The notes under the pieces: generated by a model | What the model was told of the DNA's origin: nothing | What the model saw: the letters and a program-made list of their open reading frames with translations, nothing else | The model's database searches: none | Part shown: piece after piece, positions 11,297 through 21,477 of the stretch | How the letters are laid out: every line of letters begins with the position of its first letter | How positions within the stretch are numbered: position 1 is the first letter of the stretch | Program-made: the position numbers and the translations under genes | Assembly (NCBI GenBank): GCA_004352715.1 | Contig: SCFE01000011.1 | Span: 1,559,042 to 1,623,041, forward strand | DNA: 64,000 nucleotides | Direction of reading: 5' to 3' | Source of the DNA: Hofstenia miamia | Taxonomy: Eukaryota; Xenacoelomorpha; Acoela

Positions 11297-12402
11297 TGTT
11301 TCACATTGACCGGTATAGGAGCTACTGCTATTTCATACTTTTTATTTTTCACCATGGCCTTCCGTTCTTTTCTTCTTATTGGTAACACTATCTTCTCATT
11401 GTTCGTTAAAGCTATACTTAAAATCCATATTGATGTCTGTGCTCTTATATGTGGTGCGTTAACCTCTTCGAAAATCATGTTTCTGAAATTTCTTTTTGAT
11501 TCCATCTCGTATGCCTTTCGAATTTCCATTAACGCCATCTCAACTGTTTTGTGATACGTCTTTATCAGCGATACAATGTCAATCTTTGGCCATTCTCCAT
11601 GTACAGGTTTCTCAGTTTTCATTTCTCTCCACACATCCATGATACTTCTTAGATGTTCTGGTGTCTGGTTCATGCTACATTTTACGTACAGATTTCCTGT
11701 TTCTTCGAGGTTTTCTCTTATTCCCAGCATCTCCATGGTTTTTACTTGATAATACATATTGATTGCTATTTTCGGCTCAACCATTATCCTCTCTGCTGGC
11801 GCAATGTTGTTTATTTGCAAATCCACATTAATCATTTCTGAGATTGCTTCGCCGCTTTTCTCCATTATAAACACGTTTTCTAATTTTTCTTCCAAATTTT
11901 GTAGGAACTCTGGTACTTCTTCTCCTTCTTGCGTTCTGACTATTATTATCACTTTTGTCTTGTATTGTTTAGCCATTCTCAGCGTCTCTTCGATATGTTC
12001 TTCAAAATTTTTCGATACCATTTCTGCTTGTTTAGTGAAGTACACCATCGTTAAGTGTTCTTTGTCTAAATTGACCTGTTCGCATTTCTCTATCAGCTTA
12101 TTTTTATTTCTGATTAATTTTTGGACATCTTTCAATGTGAATTTTTCTTTGAACATTATATGTACTGTGCCTTTGAAGTAAGGCTGATTAAACATTTCTT
12201 TCATATCTCTAGAATATGCTATGATTGTATTGCACACTGGTCTATTCTGTTTGTTGATTATGATGGGGATCGCCGATGCCTCTGTTTCTTTTGTCACTGA
12301 ATTCTGTTGTAAGAAACGTTTTGTCTCTGGTGACAAATTATCCTATGAACTATAGCGTATTTTTCTGTTTGCTATAAAGTATGGGTGGATTTTATCTTTC
12401 CC
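11191..12402 (-). CDS. Large unrecognised protein, N-terminal part
   Basis: A 381-codon frame on the minus strand (12336 to 11191), of which roughly the last 33 residues are out-of-frame tail after a frameshift near 11290. Upstream the same frame continues past a TAG (12343-12345) to about 12402, giving IGKDKIHPYFIANRKIRY. The adjacent duplicate at 12.4-12.6 kb has CAG at that place, so the TAG is a nonsense mutation. Blocks shared with the 5.6 kb fragment are HPYFIA, LSPETKRFL, NTIIAYSRDM and GTVHIMFKEKFTLKD. Coiled-coil-like KNFEEHIEETLRMAKQYK precedes KVIIIVRTQEGEEV. There is no signal peptide and no domain I can name. With the two downstream parts it makes about 970 codons with one frameshift and two stops. 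Confidence 0.6.
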
Positions 12403-12589
12403 AATTTTCGTAAGACCAATTAAACGTTTCTTTCATGTCTCTAGAATATGCTATGATTGTGTTGCACACTGGTCTATTCTGTTTGTCGATTACAATGGGA
12501 ATCACCAATGCCTCTGTTTCTTTTGTCACTGAATTCTGTTGTAAGAAACGTTTTGACTCTGGTGACAAATTATCCTGCAAACTATAGCG
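12403..12589 (-). pseudogene. Tandem partial copy of the unknown protein's N-terminus
   Basis: Minus-strand translation gives RYSLQDNLSPESKRFLQQ and PIVIDKQNRPVCNTIIAYSR, nearly identical to the start of the frame just downstream, and ends abruptly at NWSYENWER. At DNA level 12415-12589 repeats about 12190-12360 with roughly 10 differences. It is either a partial tandem duplication or a second gene copy cut by the adjoining 1,000-N gap. Confidence 0.65.
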
Positions 12590-13589
12590 NNNNNNNNNNN
12601 NNNNNNNNNNNNNNNNNNNNNNNNNNNNNNNNNNNNNNNNNNNNNNNNNNNNNNNNNNNNNNNNNNNNNNNNNNNNNNNNNNNNNNNNNNNNNNNNNNNN
12701 NNNNNNNNNNNNNNNNNNNNNNNNNNNNNNNNNNNNNNNNNNNNNNNNNNNNNNNNNNNNNNNNNNNNNNNNNNNNNNNNNNNNNNNNNNNNNNNNNNNN
12801 NNNNNNNNNNNNNNNNNNNNNNNNNNNNNNNNNNNNNNNNNNNNNNNNNNNNNNNNNNNNNNNNNNNNNNNNNNNNNNNNNNNNNNNNNNNNNNNNNNNN
12901 NNNNNNNNNNNNNNNNNNNNNNNNNNNNNNNNNNNNNNNNNNNNNNNNNNNNNNNNNNNNNNNNNNNNNNNNNNNNNNNNNNNNNNNNNNNNNNNNNNNN
13001 NNNNNNNNNNNNNNNNNNNNNNNNNNNNNNNNNNNNNNNNNNNNNNNNNNNNNNNNNNNNNNNNNNNNNNNNNNNNNNNNNNNNNNNNNNNNNNNNNNNN
13101 NNNNNNNNNNNNNNNNNNNNNNNNNNNNNNNNNNNNNNNNNNNNNNNNNNNNNNNNNNNNNNNNNNNNNNNNNNNNNNNNNNNNNNNNNNNNNNNNNNNN
13201 NNNNNNNNNNNNNNNNNNNNNNNNNNNNNNNNNNNNNNNNNNNNNNNNNNNNNNNNNNNNNNNNNNNNNNNNNNNNNNNNNNNNNNNNNNNNNNNNNNNN
13301 NNNNNNNNNNNNNNNNNNNNNNNNNNNNNNNNNNNNNNNNNNNNNNNNNNNNNNNNNNNNNNNNNNNNNNNNNNNNNNNNNNNNNNNNNNNNNNNNNNNN
13401 NNNNNNNNNNNNNNNNNNNNNNNNNNNNNNNNNNNNNNNNNNNNNNNNNNNNNNNNNNNNNNNNNNNNNNNNNNNNNNNNNNNNNNNNNNNNNNNNNNNN
13501 NNNNNNNNNNNNNNNNNNNNNNNNNNNNNNNNNNNNNNNNNNNNNNNNNNNNNNNNNNNNNNNNNNNNNNNNNNNNNNNNNNNNNNNNN
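12590..13589. other. Scaffold gap, exactly 1,000 N
   Basis: It separates the unknown-family duplicate from a Penelope reverse transcriptase fragment. Confidence 0.99.
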
Positions 13590-13840
13590 ATTTCTATCTT
13601 GAAATTATTAAATGTTGATGGCCAACTCATTTTTAAACCAAATGATAAAGCATCATGTTGTTCTTTTGAAAGTTTGTAACTGGATAAATTTAAAACGGTA
13701 TCAGTAACACAAAAATCTAGTATATCATTACCTTGTTTTTTCTTCATTTTTAGTATTTTATTTGAATGGGTTGCTTTAATCTTTGTTAACTGTTTTTTGT
13801 TAAGTGTTTCTAAAATTGATTCAACATATTTTCTATATAT
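13590..13840 (-). pseudogene. Penelope-like reverse transcriptase, N-terminal fragment
   Basis: The minus-strand frame from the (TA)n tract into the gap reads KYVESILETLNKKQLTK, LDFCVTDTVLNLSSYKLSKE and HDALSFGLKMSWPSTFN. The pattern N-L-S-x..L-s-x-E..aL..GL-x-F-x-P is typical of the N-terminal part of Penelope-like reverse transcriptases. The copy is cut by the gap. An almost identical copy in the other orientation lies at 29591-29825. Confidence 0.65.
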
Positions 13841-13858
13841 ATATATATATATATATAT
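13834..13858. repeat. (TA)n microsatellite
   Basis: TA tract between the Penelope coding start and its 5' non-coding region; matches the tract at 29571-29590. Confidence 0.9.
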
Positions 13859-14663
13859 TGTAGAGTGCTGGACTTGTAGTAGAAGCACGTGCAACACTCA
13901 GCAAGCATTCTATATTTAGAAATGTTAAGCAAGAAAACAAGAGCATGTTCATTTCATAGATTAAAAAGTATTCAGAGAACAAGTTAATTCCAAACTTCTT
14001 ACAGAACTATGGCCTCCGGCCGAAGCGATGAACCATTTCCAAAACCTAATTCTCTGCTCATTTTAGACTAGAGAAAATAGAAAACTTGTAGCTACATGCA
14101 AACAGCGCTTCCTAACAGTACTCATCCTTATACATATTACCTATTATCACCCAGACTAAGGAGCTTAAAAATCCGACCATTTAAAGCCTATGGTTATCTT
14201 AGCTACCTGTCGCCCGAAGTCATACCCTAAGCGTTGATCATACTGATCAATAACATAATATAAATAAATATAATAAAATATAATAAAGGGACAATTTGGG
14301 AAAAATCTATTGTCCAAAAAAGGCTAAAATGGTAAGTTAATTAAAAATCAGTTGGGGAAACCTGTAATAGCAAAAGTAAAAGCAACTAGAAGCTAGGGTA
14401 GGAAAACTTAAATTGACAGAATTAACAACTTCTGCGTATTTACAAATATCGGTAAACAGAAAGCAATGACTAATAACAGAAAAATTAGCAAAAGATACAG
14501 CAATGTCTGTGATTCAAATTTACGCACATAAATGGATTCCTTTTACGAGCGACCAATCAAATTGCAAAAGGATATTAAATCATTAATTGTACAATGACTA
14601 TCATCAAATCTTATTATTTAAAACACACTAATTGTCATTTTACAAAAATGATGCAAATATACT
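13859..14663 (-). mobile_element. Penelope-type 5' non-coding (pLTR-like) segment, copy 1
   Basis: About 805 bp without coding capacity, bounded on both sides by (TA)n tracts and lying just upstream of the Penelope reverse transcriptase fragment. Read on the minus strand it is nearly identical to 28764-29571, and its distal 415 bp also to 19319-19733. It contains the 17-bp perfect palindrome TTGATCAGTATGATCAA (about 14237-14253). At its coding-side end it reads agtccagcactctacaata, next to (TA)n. Confidence 0.6.
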
Positions 14664-14665
14664 AC

Positions 14666-14689
<24 letters not shown>
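14666..14689. repeat. (TA)n microsatellite followed by (GA)n
   Basis: Marks the junction between the Penelope segment and the unknown-family fragment. The same junction recurs inverted near 24.2 kb. Confidence 0.9.
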
Positions 14690-14699
<10 letters not shown>

Positions 14700-15387
14700 T
14701 AGATATAGAAATCATTAAGGGTTGTTTGACATAAGCTGAAACCAAATTAATCCAAATTACTTTATTAGCATCTGCTATGAAGTAGGCAGAAAGATTAAAT
14801 TCAAGGCCTGATGTATGTGCCAACATAGTATCCAATTTAGCATCTGGGAATTGGAACATTGAAAATAACAATTGATGGTATGTAGTGTTTTTATATAAGA
14901 AATTTATGTTTTGTAGAATGAGTTTTTCCAACATTTGATAGAGATCATTGCTTTTAGCCCTGATCATAGTAATAATTTCTACTCTTTTAAAAAGGTTGTA
15001 TTTCTGTAAGTCTTCCTCAATAAGATTCGCCCATATGATGTCATTAGCTCCTGCCAACAAGGTAAGGTACTTAACTTTTTTGCTGCCTAACTTTCTTCTT
15101 GAGTTATCTATTTGTGTTTTGACTTGACAGCTTTTACTGTAGTTTTCCTCCTGTGGCTTTTTTGTGTCTACCAGCAATCTGTAACCTTTCTCACAAATTT
15201 TTAGCAGTGTTGCAGCATCTTTTGTAGAGTTTAATATTTTTAAAGTTCATCATGTCCTGCACATTATTGTAATAATTTTCTTTTTGATATACCATGTTTT
15301 ACAGGTTAAGTTCCTTTGTCCTTTGGCTATTTTATTTTTGAGTTGTTTCCCATTTCCAAGGGTTTCATTTATTTGTGCTGTTCTTAC
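14690..15387 (-). pseudogene. Unrecognised protein family, fragment (second paralogue)
   Basis: The minus-strand frame 14665-15177 carries LTLLAGANDIIWANLIEE, FKRVEIITMIRAKSNDL and AKLDTMLAHTSGLEF. In order these match VMLFSGINDIVWGEL, MRRVEIITMVRLGKNDP and ELAHTSRVDAIM of the large protein at 9.5-11 kb, at moderate identity. Beyond its start, 15180-15387 continues the similarity with stops (KILNSTKDAATLL, LKNKIAKGQRNLTCKTWY). The frame runs directly into (TA)n at its 3' end and is cut by a gap at the other. Two diverged paralogues with the same conserved blocks argue for a real protein family. Confidence 0.6.
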
Positions 15388-15613
15388 NNNNNNNNNNNNN
15401 NNNNNNNNNNNNNNNNNNNNNNNNNNNNNNNNNNNNNNNNNNNNNNNNNNNNNNNNNNNNNNNNNNNNNNNNNNNNNNNNNNNNNNNNNNNNNNNNNNNN
15501 NNNNNNNNNNNNNNNNNNNNNNNNNNNNNNNNNNNNNNNNNNNNNNNNNNNNNNNNNNNNNNNNNNNNNNNNNNNNNNNNNNNNNNNNNNNNNNNNNNNN
15601 NNNNNNNNNNNNN
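15388..15613. other. Scaffold gap, 226 N
   Basis: It separates the unknown-family fragment from the inverted gypsy integrase copy. Confidence 0.99.
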
Positions 15614-17188
15614 GATGTGCCTATAGTGATGAAACACCTCCAACCAATGTGAAAAAGTGTTTTGTGAGTAGTTTTTTCATATTAGAACAAAGTCACAGCC
15701 TAGCCTATGTGTTCATTTTAAAATGGGCTTATTGGACTTATTGTTAGATTTGAGAATCACATGCGAATGTGAGGGGTATCCACTGACAGGCATTGAATAG
15801 TGGGCCCATCTTCTTTCTTCACTGGTTACTTTTGGAATTGCAAGTATTCTGAGGTGGTCTCTCCTGTTTCTGATTCTCTTCATGCATAGAGTTAATTAAA
15901 GACAAAGATAGAATATTAATATCCTATTCCACTTAATTAATATTTTCTAGCCAATCATTTAGGTTTTGTGCACATTTGGAGAAAATAAATTTGTAATGCT
16001 ACTCCTCTACAACAATTCTTCTTCAAATTTTGCAAACCAGGAGTAGAGTAATACTCATTATTTTGATTTTGAACTAGTCCAAGTTTGTTAACACTAGAAC
16101 GGCCATTACTCCTTGTGATTCTTTTTCATGCAGCATTTCAAAATAGAACATTATGTAAAAAAAAGAAAAAAAATTACACATGCAAATTCAAATGGATTAT
16201 CAGTTTAATTGGTGGTGCATATACCTGCTGTTGTTTTTAATAAATGCATACACAAGTAAACAAAATTCTAATTTCGTCAATTTTGACCCAATTGGCCGTT
16301 CTAGTGTTAATTGTAGCTTGTTCAATATTTTTAGACATGAGTAATTTTTTTAAATTCTTGTTGTCAGTTGTTGTGCATTAATAAAGTGGTAATTGAGTAT
16401 GGTCCTTCCCTAGTAGTTTGCACACTTGTTTTTGTCATATAGCATTAAGTGTGTACACAAGAGATTTTGTCTATAATTGTGCGTAGTTCACTATTCAAGA
16501 ATTTACTAAAGTAGCATTGTTGCCTAGTGGCCTAGTGATGCTCATTGTTTCATAAGCTAATTCAATTTTAGTTAGGAACAATTTAGCATAGTCATTGTTG
16601 AGTTTCATCTGTGGAACAACATGGATATTGGCATTGGAGGCAATGTGGCCAAACATGCATTTGCATCAAGAGATTTTGGCAGAGGATTGTGTTGATGTAT
16701 TGTAACAGTGCTCAACCAATGGTAAAAAGTCTCTCCAGTTAATTACCACCAACATGTGAGGTGATTGTTCATATTAACTTCAGAAGAGTTTTGTTGATGC
16801 ATTCAACTGCATTAAATTGCAGTGGGTGGACTGCAGTGTGAGCATGGATTACTTCAAATTTTTTGTATAATACTTGAAATAGGTTATTTCCAACTGTTTT
16901 CCTTTGATTTGTAACCCATTGAAANTTGTTCATAATTGCCTTTGCTGTTGCATTGGGCTCTGATTATTTTAACTGGTATCATGTTGCTGTATGTGGTGAA
17001 GTTATTTACTCTGATAAGCATTTAAGCATAGCCTTCATCACCTTTGGATAACTGTTTACTATCACAATTTACTATTTGGTTTGTCCATTTTGGTAATATT
17101 TATTCCAGAATAGCTCACTGTTCTTGGAAATGGTCTTTGTTTAAGCATATGCAGCTTTGGCAAAATTGGGTAATGTCCTTAATTGTTT
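15614..17188 (-). mobile_element. Gypsy integrase and 3' region, inverted copy
   Basis: This is the reverse complement of 26250-27613, about 98% identical by eye over the stretches compared, apart from one 219-bp insertion (piggyBac MITE at 16092-16306 plus its TTAA duplication). The part near 16600-17188 is the Ty3/gypsy integrase relic described at 26 kb, here on the minus strand. It is broken by stops and cut by the gap at 17189. It forms the inner part of the left arm of the inverted duplication. Confidence 0.8.
16092..16306. mobile_element. piggyBac-type MITE with TTAA target duplication
   Basis: 215 bp bounded by CACTAGAACGGCCA and its reverse complement, flanked on both sides by TTAA (16088-16091 and 16307-16310). 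It has no coding capacity. The matching place in the other arm has one TTAA (27136-27139) and no insert, so insertion and target duplication are shown directly. TTAA targets are the hallmark of the piggyBac superfamily. Confidence 0.9.
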
Positions 17189-18188
17189 NNNNNNNNNNNN
17201 NNNNNNNNNNNNNNNNNNNNNNNNNNNNNNNNNNNNNNNNNNNNNNNNNNNNNNNNNNNNNNNNNNNNNNNNNNNNNNNNNNNNNNNNNNNNNNNNNNNN
17301 NNNNNNNNNNNNNNNNNNNNNNNNNNNNNNNNNNNNNNNNNNNNNNNNNNNNNNNNNNNNNNNNNNNNNNNNNNNNNNNNNNNNNNNNNNNNNNNNNNNN
17401 NNNNNNNNNNNNNNNNNNNNNNNNNNNNNNNNNNNNNNNNNNNNNNNNNNNNNNNNNNNNNNNNNNNNNNNNNNNNNNNNNNNNNNNNNNNNNNNNNNNN
17501 NNNNNNNNNNNNNNNNNNNNNNNNNNNNNNNNNNNNNNNNNNNNNNNNNNNNNNNNNNNNNNNNNNNNNNNNNNNNNNNNNNNNNNNNNNNNNNNNNNNN
17601 NNNNNNNNNNNNNNNNNNNNNNNNNNNNNNNNNNNNNNNNNNNNNNNNNNNNNNNNNNNNNNNNNNNNNNNNNNNNNNNNNNNNNNNNNNNNNNNNNNNN
17701 NNNNNNNNNNNNNNNNNNNNNNNNNNNNNNNNNNNNNNNNNNNNNNNNNNNNNNNNNNNNNNNNNNNNNNNNNNNNNNNNNNNNNNNNNNNNNNNNNNNN
17801 NNNNNNNNNNNNNNNNNNNNNNNNNNNNNNNNNNNNNNNNNNNNNNNNNNNNNNNNNNNNNNNNNNNNNNNNNNNNNNNNNNNNNNNNNNNNNNNNNNNN
17901 NNNNNNNNNNNNNNNNNNNNNNNNNNNNNNNNNNNNNNNNNNNNNNNNNNNNNNNNNNNNNNNNNNNNNNNNNNNNNNNNNNNNNNNNNNNNNNNNNNNN
18001 NNNNNNNNNNNNNNNNNNNNNNNNNNNNNNNNNNNNNNNNNNNNNNNNNNNNNNNNNNNNNNNNNNNNNNNNNNNNNNNNNNNNNNNNNNNNNNNNNNNN
18101 NNNNNNNNNNNNNNNNNNNNNNNNNNNNNNNNNNNNNNNNNNNNNNNNNNNNNNNNNNNNNNNNNNNNNNNNNNNNNNNNNNNNNNNN
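17189..18188. other. Scaffold gap, exactly 1,000 N
   Basis: By symmetry with the right arm it may hide further inverted gypsy pol sequence. Confidence 0.99.
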
Positions 18189-19270
18189 AATAATTGGTTT
18201 CTAAATGTTTGTGGTTTTGCACTACAATTATTAAATCATACTGCCAGTTATTCTTCATTTTTGAGCCGCACAATTTTCTATAGCACCTGATAGTGAGCGC
18301 GTTTGAAATTTTATCTTTAAATACCGTCTTGTGGATACGTTTCAAGAATGCTATCAAATGCAATCAGCTTCTAAAACATAGTTCTACTGCTTTCGGCTAC
18401 GAAAACGACATACACAGTTCAGTGTTTCATCTCTTTCACTTAAGGCTTTCAAAATTGCCCATTGTGCAGCCAAATTTAAGTAAAAATACAATCAGTTTTT
18501 CTAATAAATACCACAAATGTCCTGCCTTCATTACACAATCTAGTTACTTGGATGTGACGGTAAGGATAGGAATAAGGCAACTGAAATAATGTCAATTTGT
18601 GGCTACCTGCTTGTCGAGCAAGTGGCGCTAAGAAACAAACTTTAATATGAATTTTTGCAAAAACAATTGTCGATATCTCGCAATCTGTTCACCTCTGTGA
18701 TTTCAAGTTTGAGCTGAGACTGCAATAATTTTGGATCTGTATACGGATTTCATCATGATTGATGCATGGGTAGGGCCTAATGTTCCAATGTACTTGACAT
18801 TTTATTCAAAGAAATCAACTCTCTTTTGATAATTATTACTCTGGTCTTTTGCTGTGTAGTTAGAAATTACATCTTGGTTATCTAAGCTCTCAAATCAGCA
18901 TAAAACCTTCGCTAAAGATTCCTCAAACTTATCCATGCTCAAACTTTTCCATTGTAGATGCAAACTTCTAAATATGCAAATTTCAGCTGCATTTGAAACC
19001 CTACACTCTTTTGAAGCTTAGAATGTAGTAGAAATGTGGATTTTGACAAATGCCTTCCCTAAATCTACTCAAGAACTTCACAAGCTCAACATTTGATGTT
19101 ATTATCCTATTCTTGCAATACATCATATGCAGCTTGGAATGACTTTGCTGTATCATTTTAAAACATTAGAACTCCTAGAAACTTCTTTTCATACCTTCTT
19201 GAAGTTAGCATGCGAATTCAAACTAACTGTTCCTCTCAACTGCAGCCAAGAAAATGCTTGACTTCATCAT

Positions 19271-19277
<7 letters not shown>
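18189..19277. other. No gene recognised
   Basis: Unique-looking sequence with a 98-codon open frame (18293-18589) that has no recognised similarity. No repeat ends, exons or RNA genes are supported. Confidence 0.4.
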
Positions 19278-19301
<24 letters not shown>

Positions 19302-19318
19302 GTATATATATATATATT
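19278..19318. repeat. (TA)n microsatellite
   Basis: Interrupted TA tract at the outer edge of Penelope copy 2, as in the other copies. Confidence 0.9.
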
Positions 19319-19733
19319 AGTATATTTGCATCATTTTTGTAAAATGACAATTAGTGTGTTTTAAATAATAAGATTTGATGATAGTCATTGTACAATTAAT
19401 GATTTAATATCCTTTTGCAATTTGATTGGTCGCTCGTAAAAGGAATCCATTTATGTGCGTAATTTGAATCACAGACATTGCTGCATCTTTTGCTAATTTG
19501 TTCTGTTATTACTCATTGCTTTCTGTTTACCGATATTTGTAAATACGCAGTCAATTTAAGTTTTCCTACCCTAGCTTCTAGTTGCTTTTACTTTTGCTAT
19601 TACAGGTTTCCCCAACCGATTTTTAATTAACTTACCATTTTAGCCTTTTTTGGACTAAAGATTTTTCCCAAATTGTCCCTTTATTATATTTTATTATATT
19701 TATTTATATTATGTTATTGATCAGTATGATCAA
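19319..19733 (+). mobile_element. Penelope-type non-coding segment, copy 2 (truncated)
   Basis: 415 bp nearly identical to 28764-29194, apart from a 15-bp deletion near 19550 and a few substitutions. It stops exactly at the end of the palindrome TTGATCAGTATGATCAA (19717-19733). LINE coding sequence follows instead of the rest of the segment. Confidence 0.75.
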
Positions 19734-20041
19734 CCTATTGTCCTAAAAAAACTACTGCACATCATTTATTAATTCTTTAACCAATGAAGTTATGAAAGCA
19801 TCACAATTAGTGAATGACATTACACTGTTTAGCAACTACAACCTAAATTATCTTAACTCAACAGAGATGACGCTTCTAGACAACTTTTGCAATATATTTA
19901 ATCTTGAAATCATCAATAAGAACATTTGCACTAGACGTAATACACTAATTGACTACGTGATAACTAATGACTATGCTGCCGACAACCTTTTGTACTTTGC
20001 ATTTATAAACTTCTTTTCAGATCATAACTTAATTGTCAGTT
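19734..20041 (+). pseudogene. LINE endonuclease, C-terminal part
   Basis: The frame 19792-20046 carries NTLIDYVITNDYAADNL and FFSDHNLIVSF. These are the I-D-Y/H-V and SDH blocks at the end of LINE APE-type endonucleases, which nick target DNA. The catalytic N-terminal half is absent, replaced by Penelope sequence at 19733. Confidence 0.8.
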
Positions 20042-20762
20042 TCTGAGCAGATCAAGAAGAAAGATAGCAAAAAAATAATATTTTCCAGATCATTTAAGAA
20101 TTTTAGTGACGTTTCCTTCATAAACTTACTCCAGAATATCCCATTTGGTTATATTTATACCATGAACGACCCTGATGATATGATGAATTTCTTCATTTCA
20201 AGACTGAAATACTCCATTGATCAATTAGTTCCAGTTAGAATTAAGTATATCACAAATAAAAGAAGACTCAATAAGATTTATAAAAAGGTCCAAGCTAATC
20301 CTGATATTGTAAAGCTCGAAGATGTAAGGAAGAAAATACTGGAAAAGATTCGTTGTAGTGAGATTCATAGTAGTAATTATAAAAAGCTCCAAAATGAGTT
20401 GTCAAATCTTAAACAACAACTGAATGAGAAGGAACAGAAACTCCGAACTGAAATTACACTTACTTAATGCTAGTAAAGATAACTGGAGCTTTAACAAAAA
20501 GTTCCTTAATAAAGGAAAAACATTGAAACAGAATTTACAAGAGTATCAACTAATAACCAAATTATTTGACAAGAAGGCAATTGCAAATTACTTTAATGAG
20601 GTATTTCTAAACCTTGAGCAGTATAAAGGTTCTAAGCAGTTTTTTCAGATTAAAAAATTGTCGACTTCTAATCTCAGCTTCAGACAGGAATTGTTGTCAG
20701 TTGTCTCAAAATTGGATCCCAACAAGGCAACTGGACCATCAAACATCCCAACATTTAGTTAA
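20033..20762 (+). pseudogene. LINE linker and start of reverse transcriptase
   Basis: Two overlapping frames (20033-20467 and 20424-20762) encode a basic, helical linker between endonuclease and polymerase, ending in VVSKLDPNKATGPSNIP, the N-terminal block of LINE reverse transcriptases (L-x-x-x-K-A-x-G-P-D-x-I-P). Two frameshifts separate it from the domains on both sides. Confidence 0.75.
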
Positions 20763-21477
20763 AAAATTTGTAAGGCAATTTGATGAATATCTTCTTTTTA
20801 TATTTAAATTACAGCAAATGTTTTACCAAAATATTAAAAAATCACATACCACACCTGTTTATAAAAAAGGTGATCCATTGAATTGTCGAAATTACCGTCC
20901 CATATCTGTTACGAATTCCCTGACAAAGAATTTTGAAAAGCTGCTCTGCAAGCAAATTAATGAATATTTACAAGATAAACAAATTCTTACGGAAAATCAA
21001 TTTGGTTTCAGATATAAATGTTCTACTGTTGATGCTTTATTAGCATTAACTGAAAAAGTACGTCTTAGTCTTAATGAGAAGAAATGTACTGCTGTGGCCT
21101 TATTAGATCTCAGCAAGGCCTTCGACAGCATAAATCATCAAATTTTGTATCAAAAACTGATATCCTATGGCTTTGATGTGCATAGCATTGAATTAATAAA
21201 AAGTTTCCTAAGTGAAAGAAGACAACAAGTAAAAATTGTTAATACATATTCTGATTGGTTAGTTCCCTATAATGGCGTACCGCAAGGATCTATAATGGGA
21301 CCTCTTTTATTTAACTTATATATTAATGACCTGCAGAAATACACCGATGGTTGTACAACTTACCAATATGCGGATGACACATGCATTGCTGTTGAGCACA
21401 CCAATCCCTATGCTGCTACAAATATATTTAAAAAAAATCTATTTTATTGCCACAATATTTTAATAAAAACTATTTAA
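20763..21477 (+). pseudogene. LINE reverse transcriptase core
   Basis: The in-frame part of 20614-21477 holds PVYKKGDPLNCRNYRPISV, QFGFRYKCSTVDAL, ALLDLSKAFDSINH (palm, first catalytic Asp), YNGVPQGSIMGPLLFNLYIN and YQYADDTCIAVEH (catalytic YADD). It would prime on nicked target DNA and copy element RNA. All catalytic residues are present, but frameshifts occur just before and after, so a full protein is not made. Confidence 0.9.

Noticed and set aside
9486-12181. Plus-strand open frames of 60-140 codons rich in Phe, Ser, Leu and Ile
   Set aside because: They are antisense shadows of the minus-strand unknown protein, which has conserved paralogues; the plus frames do not.
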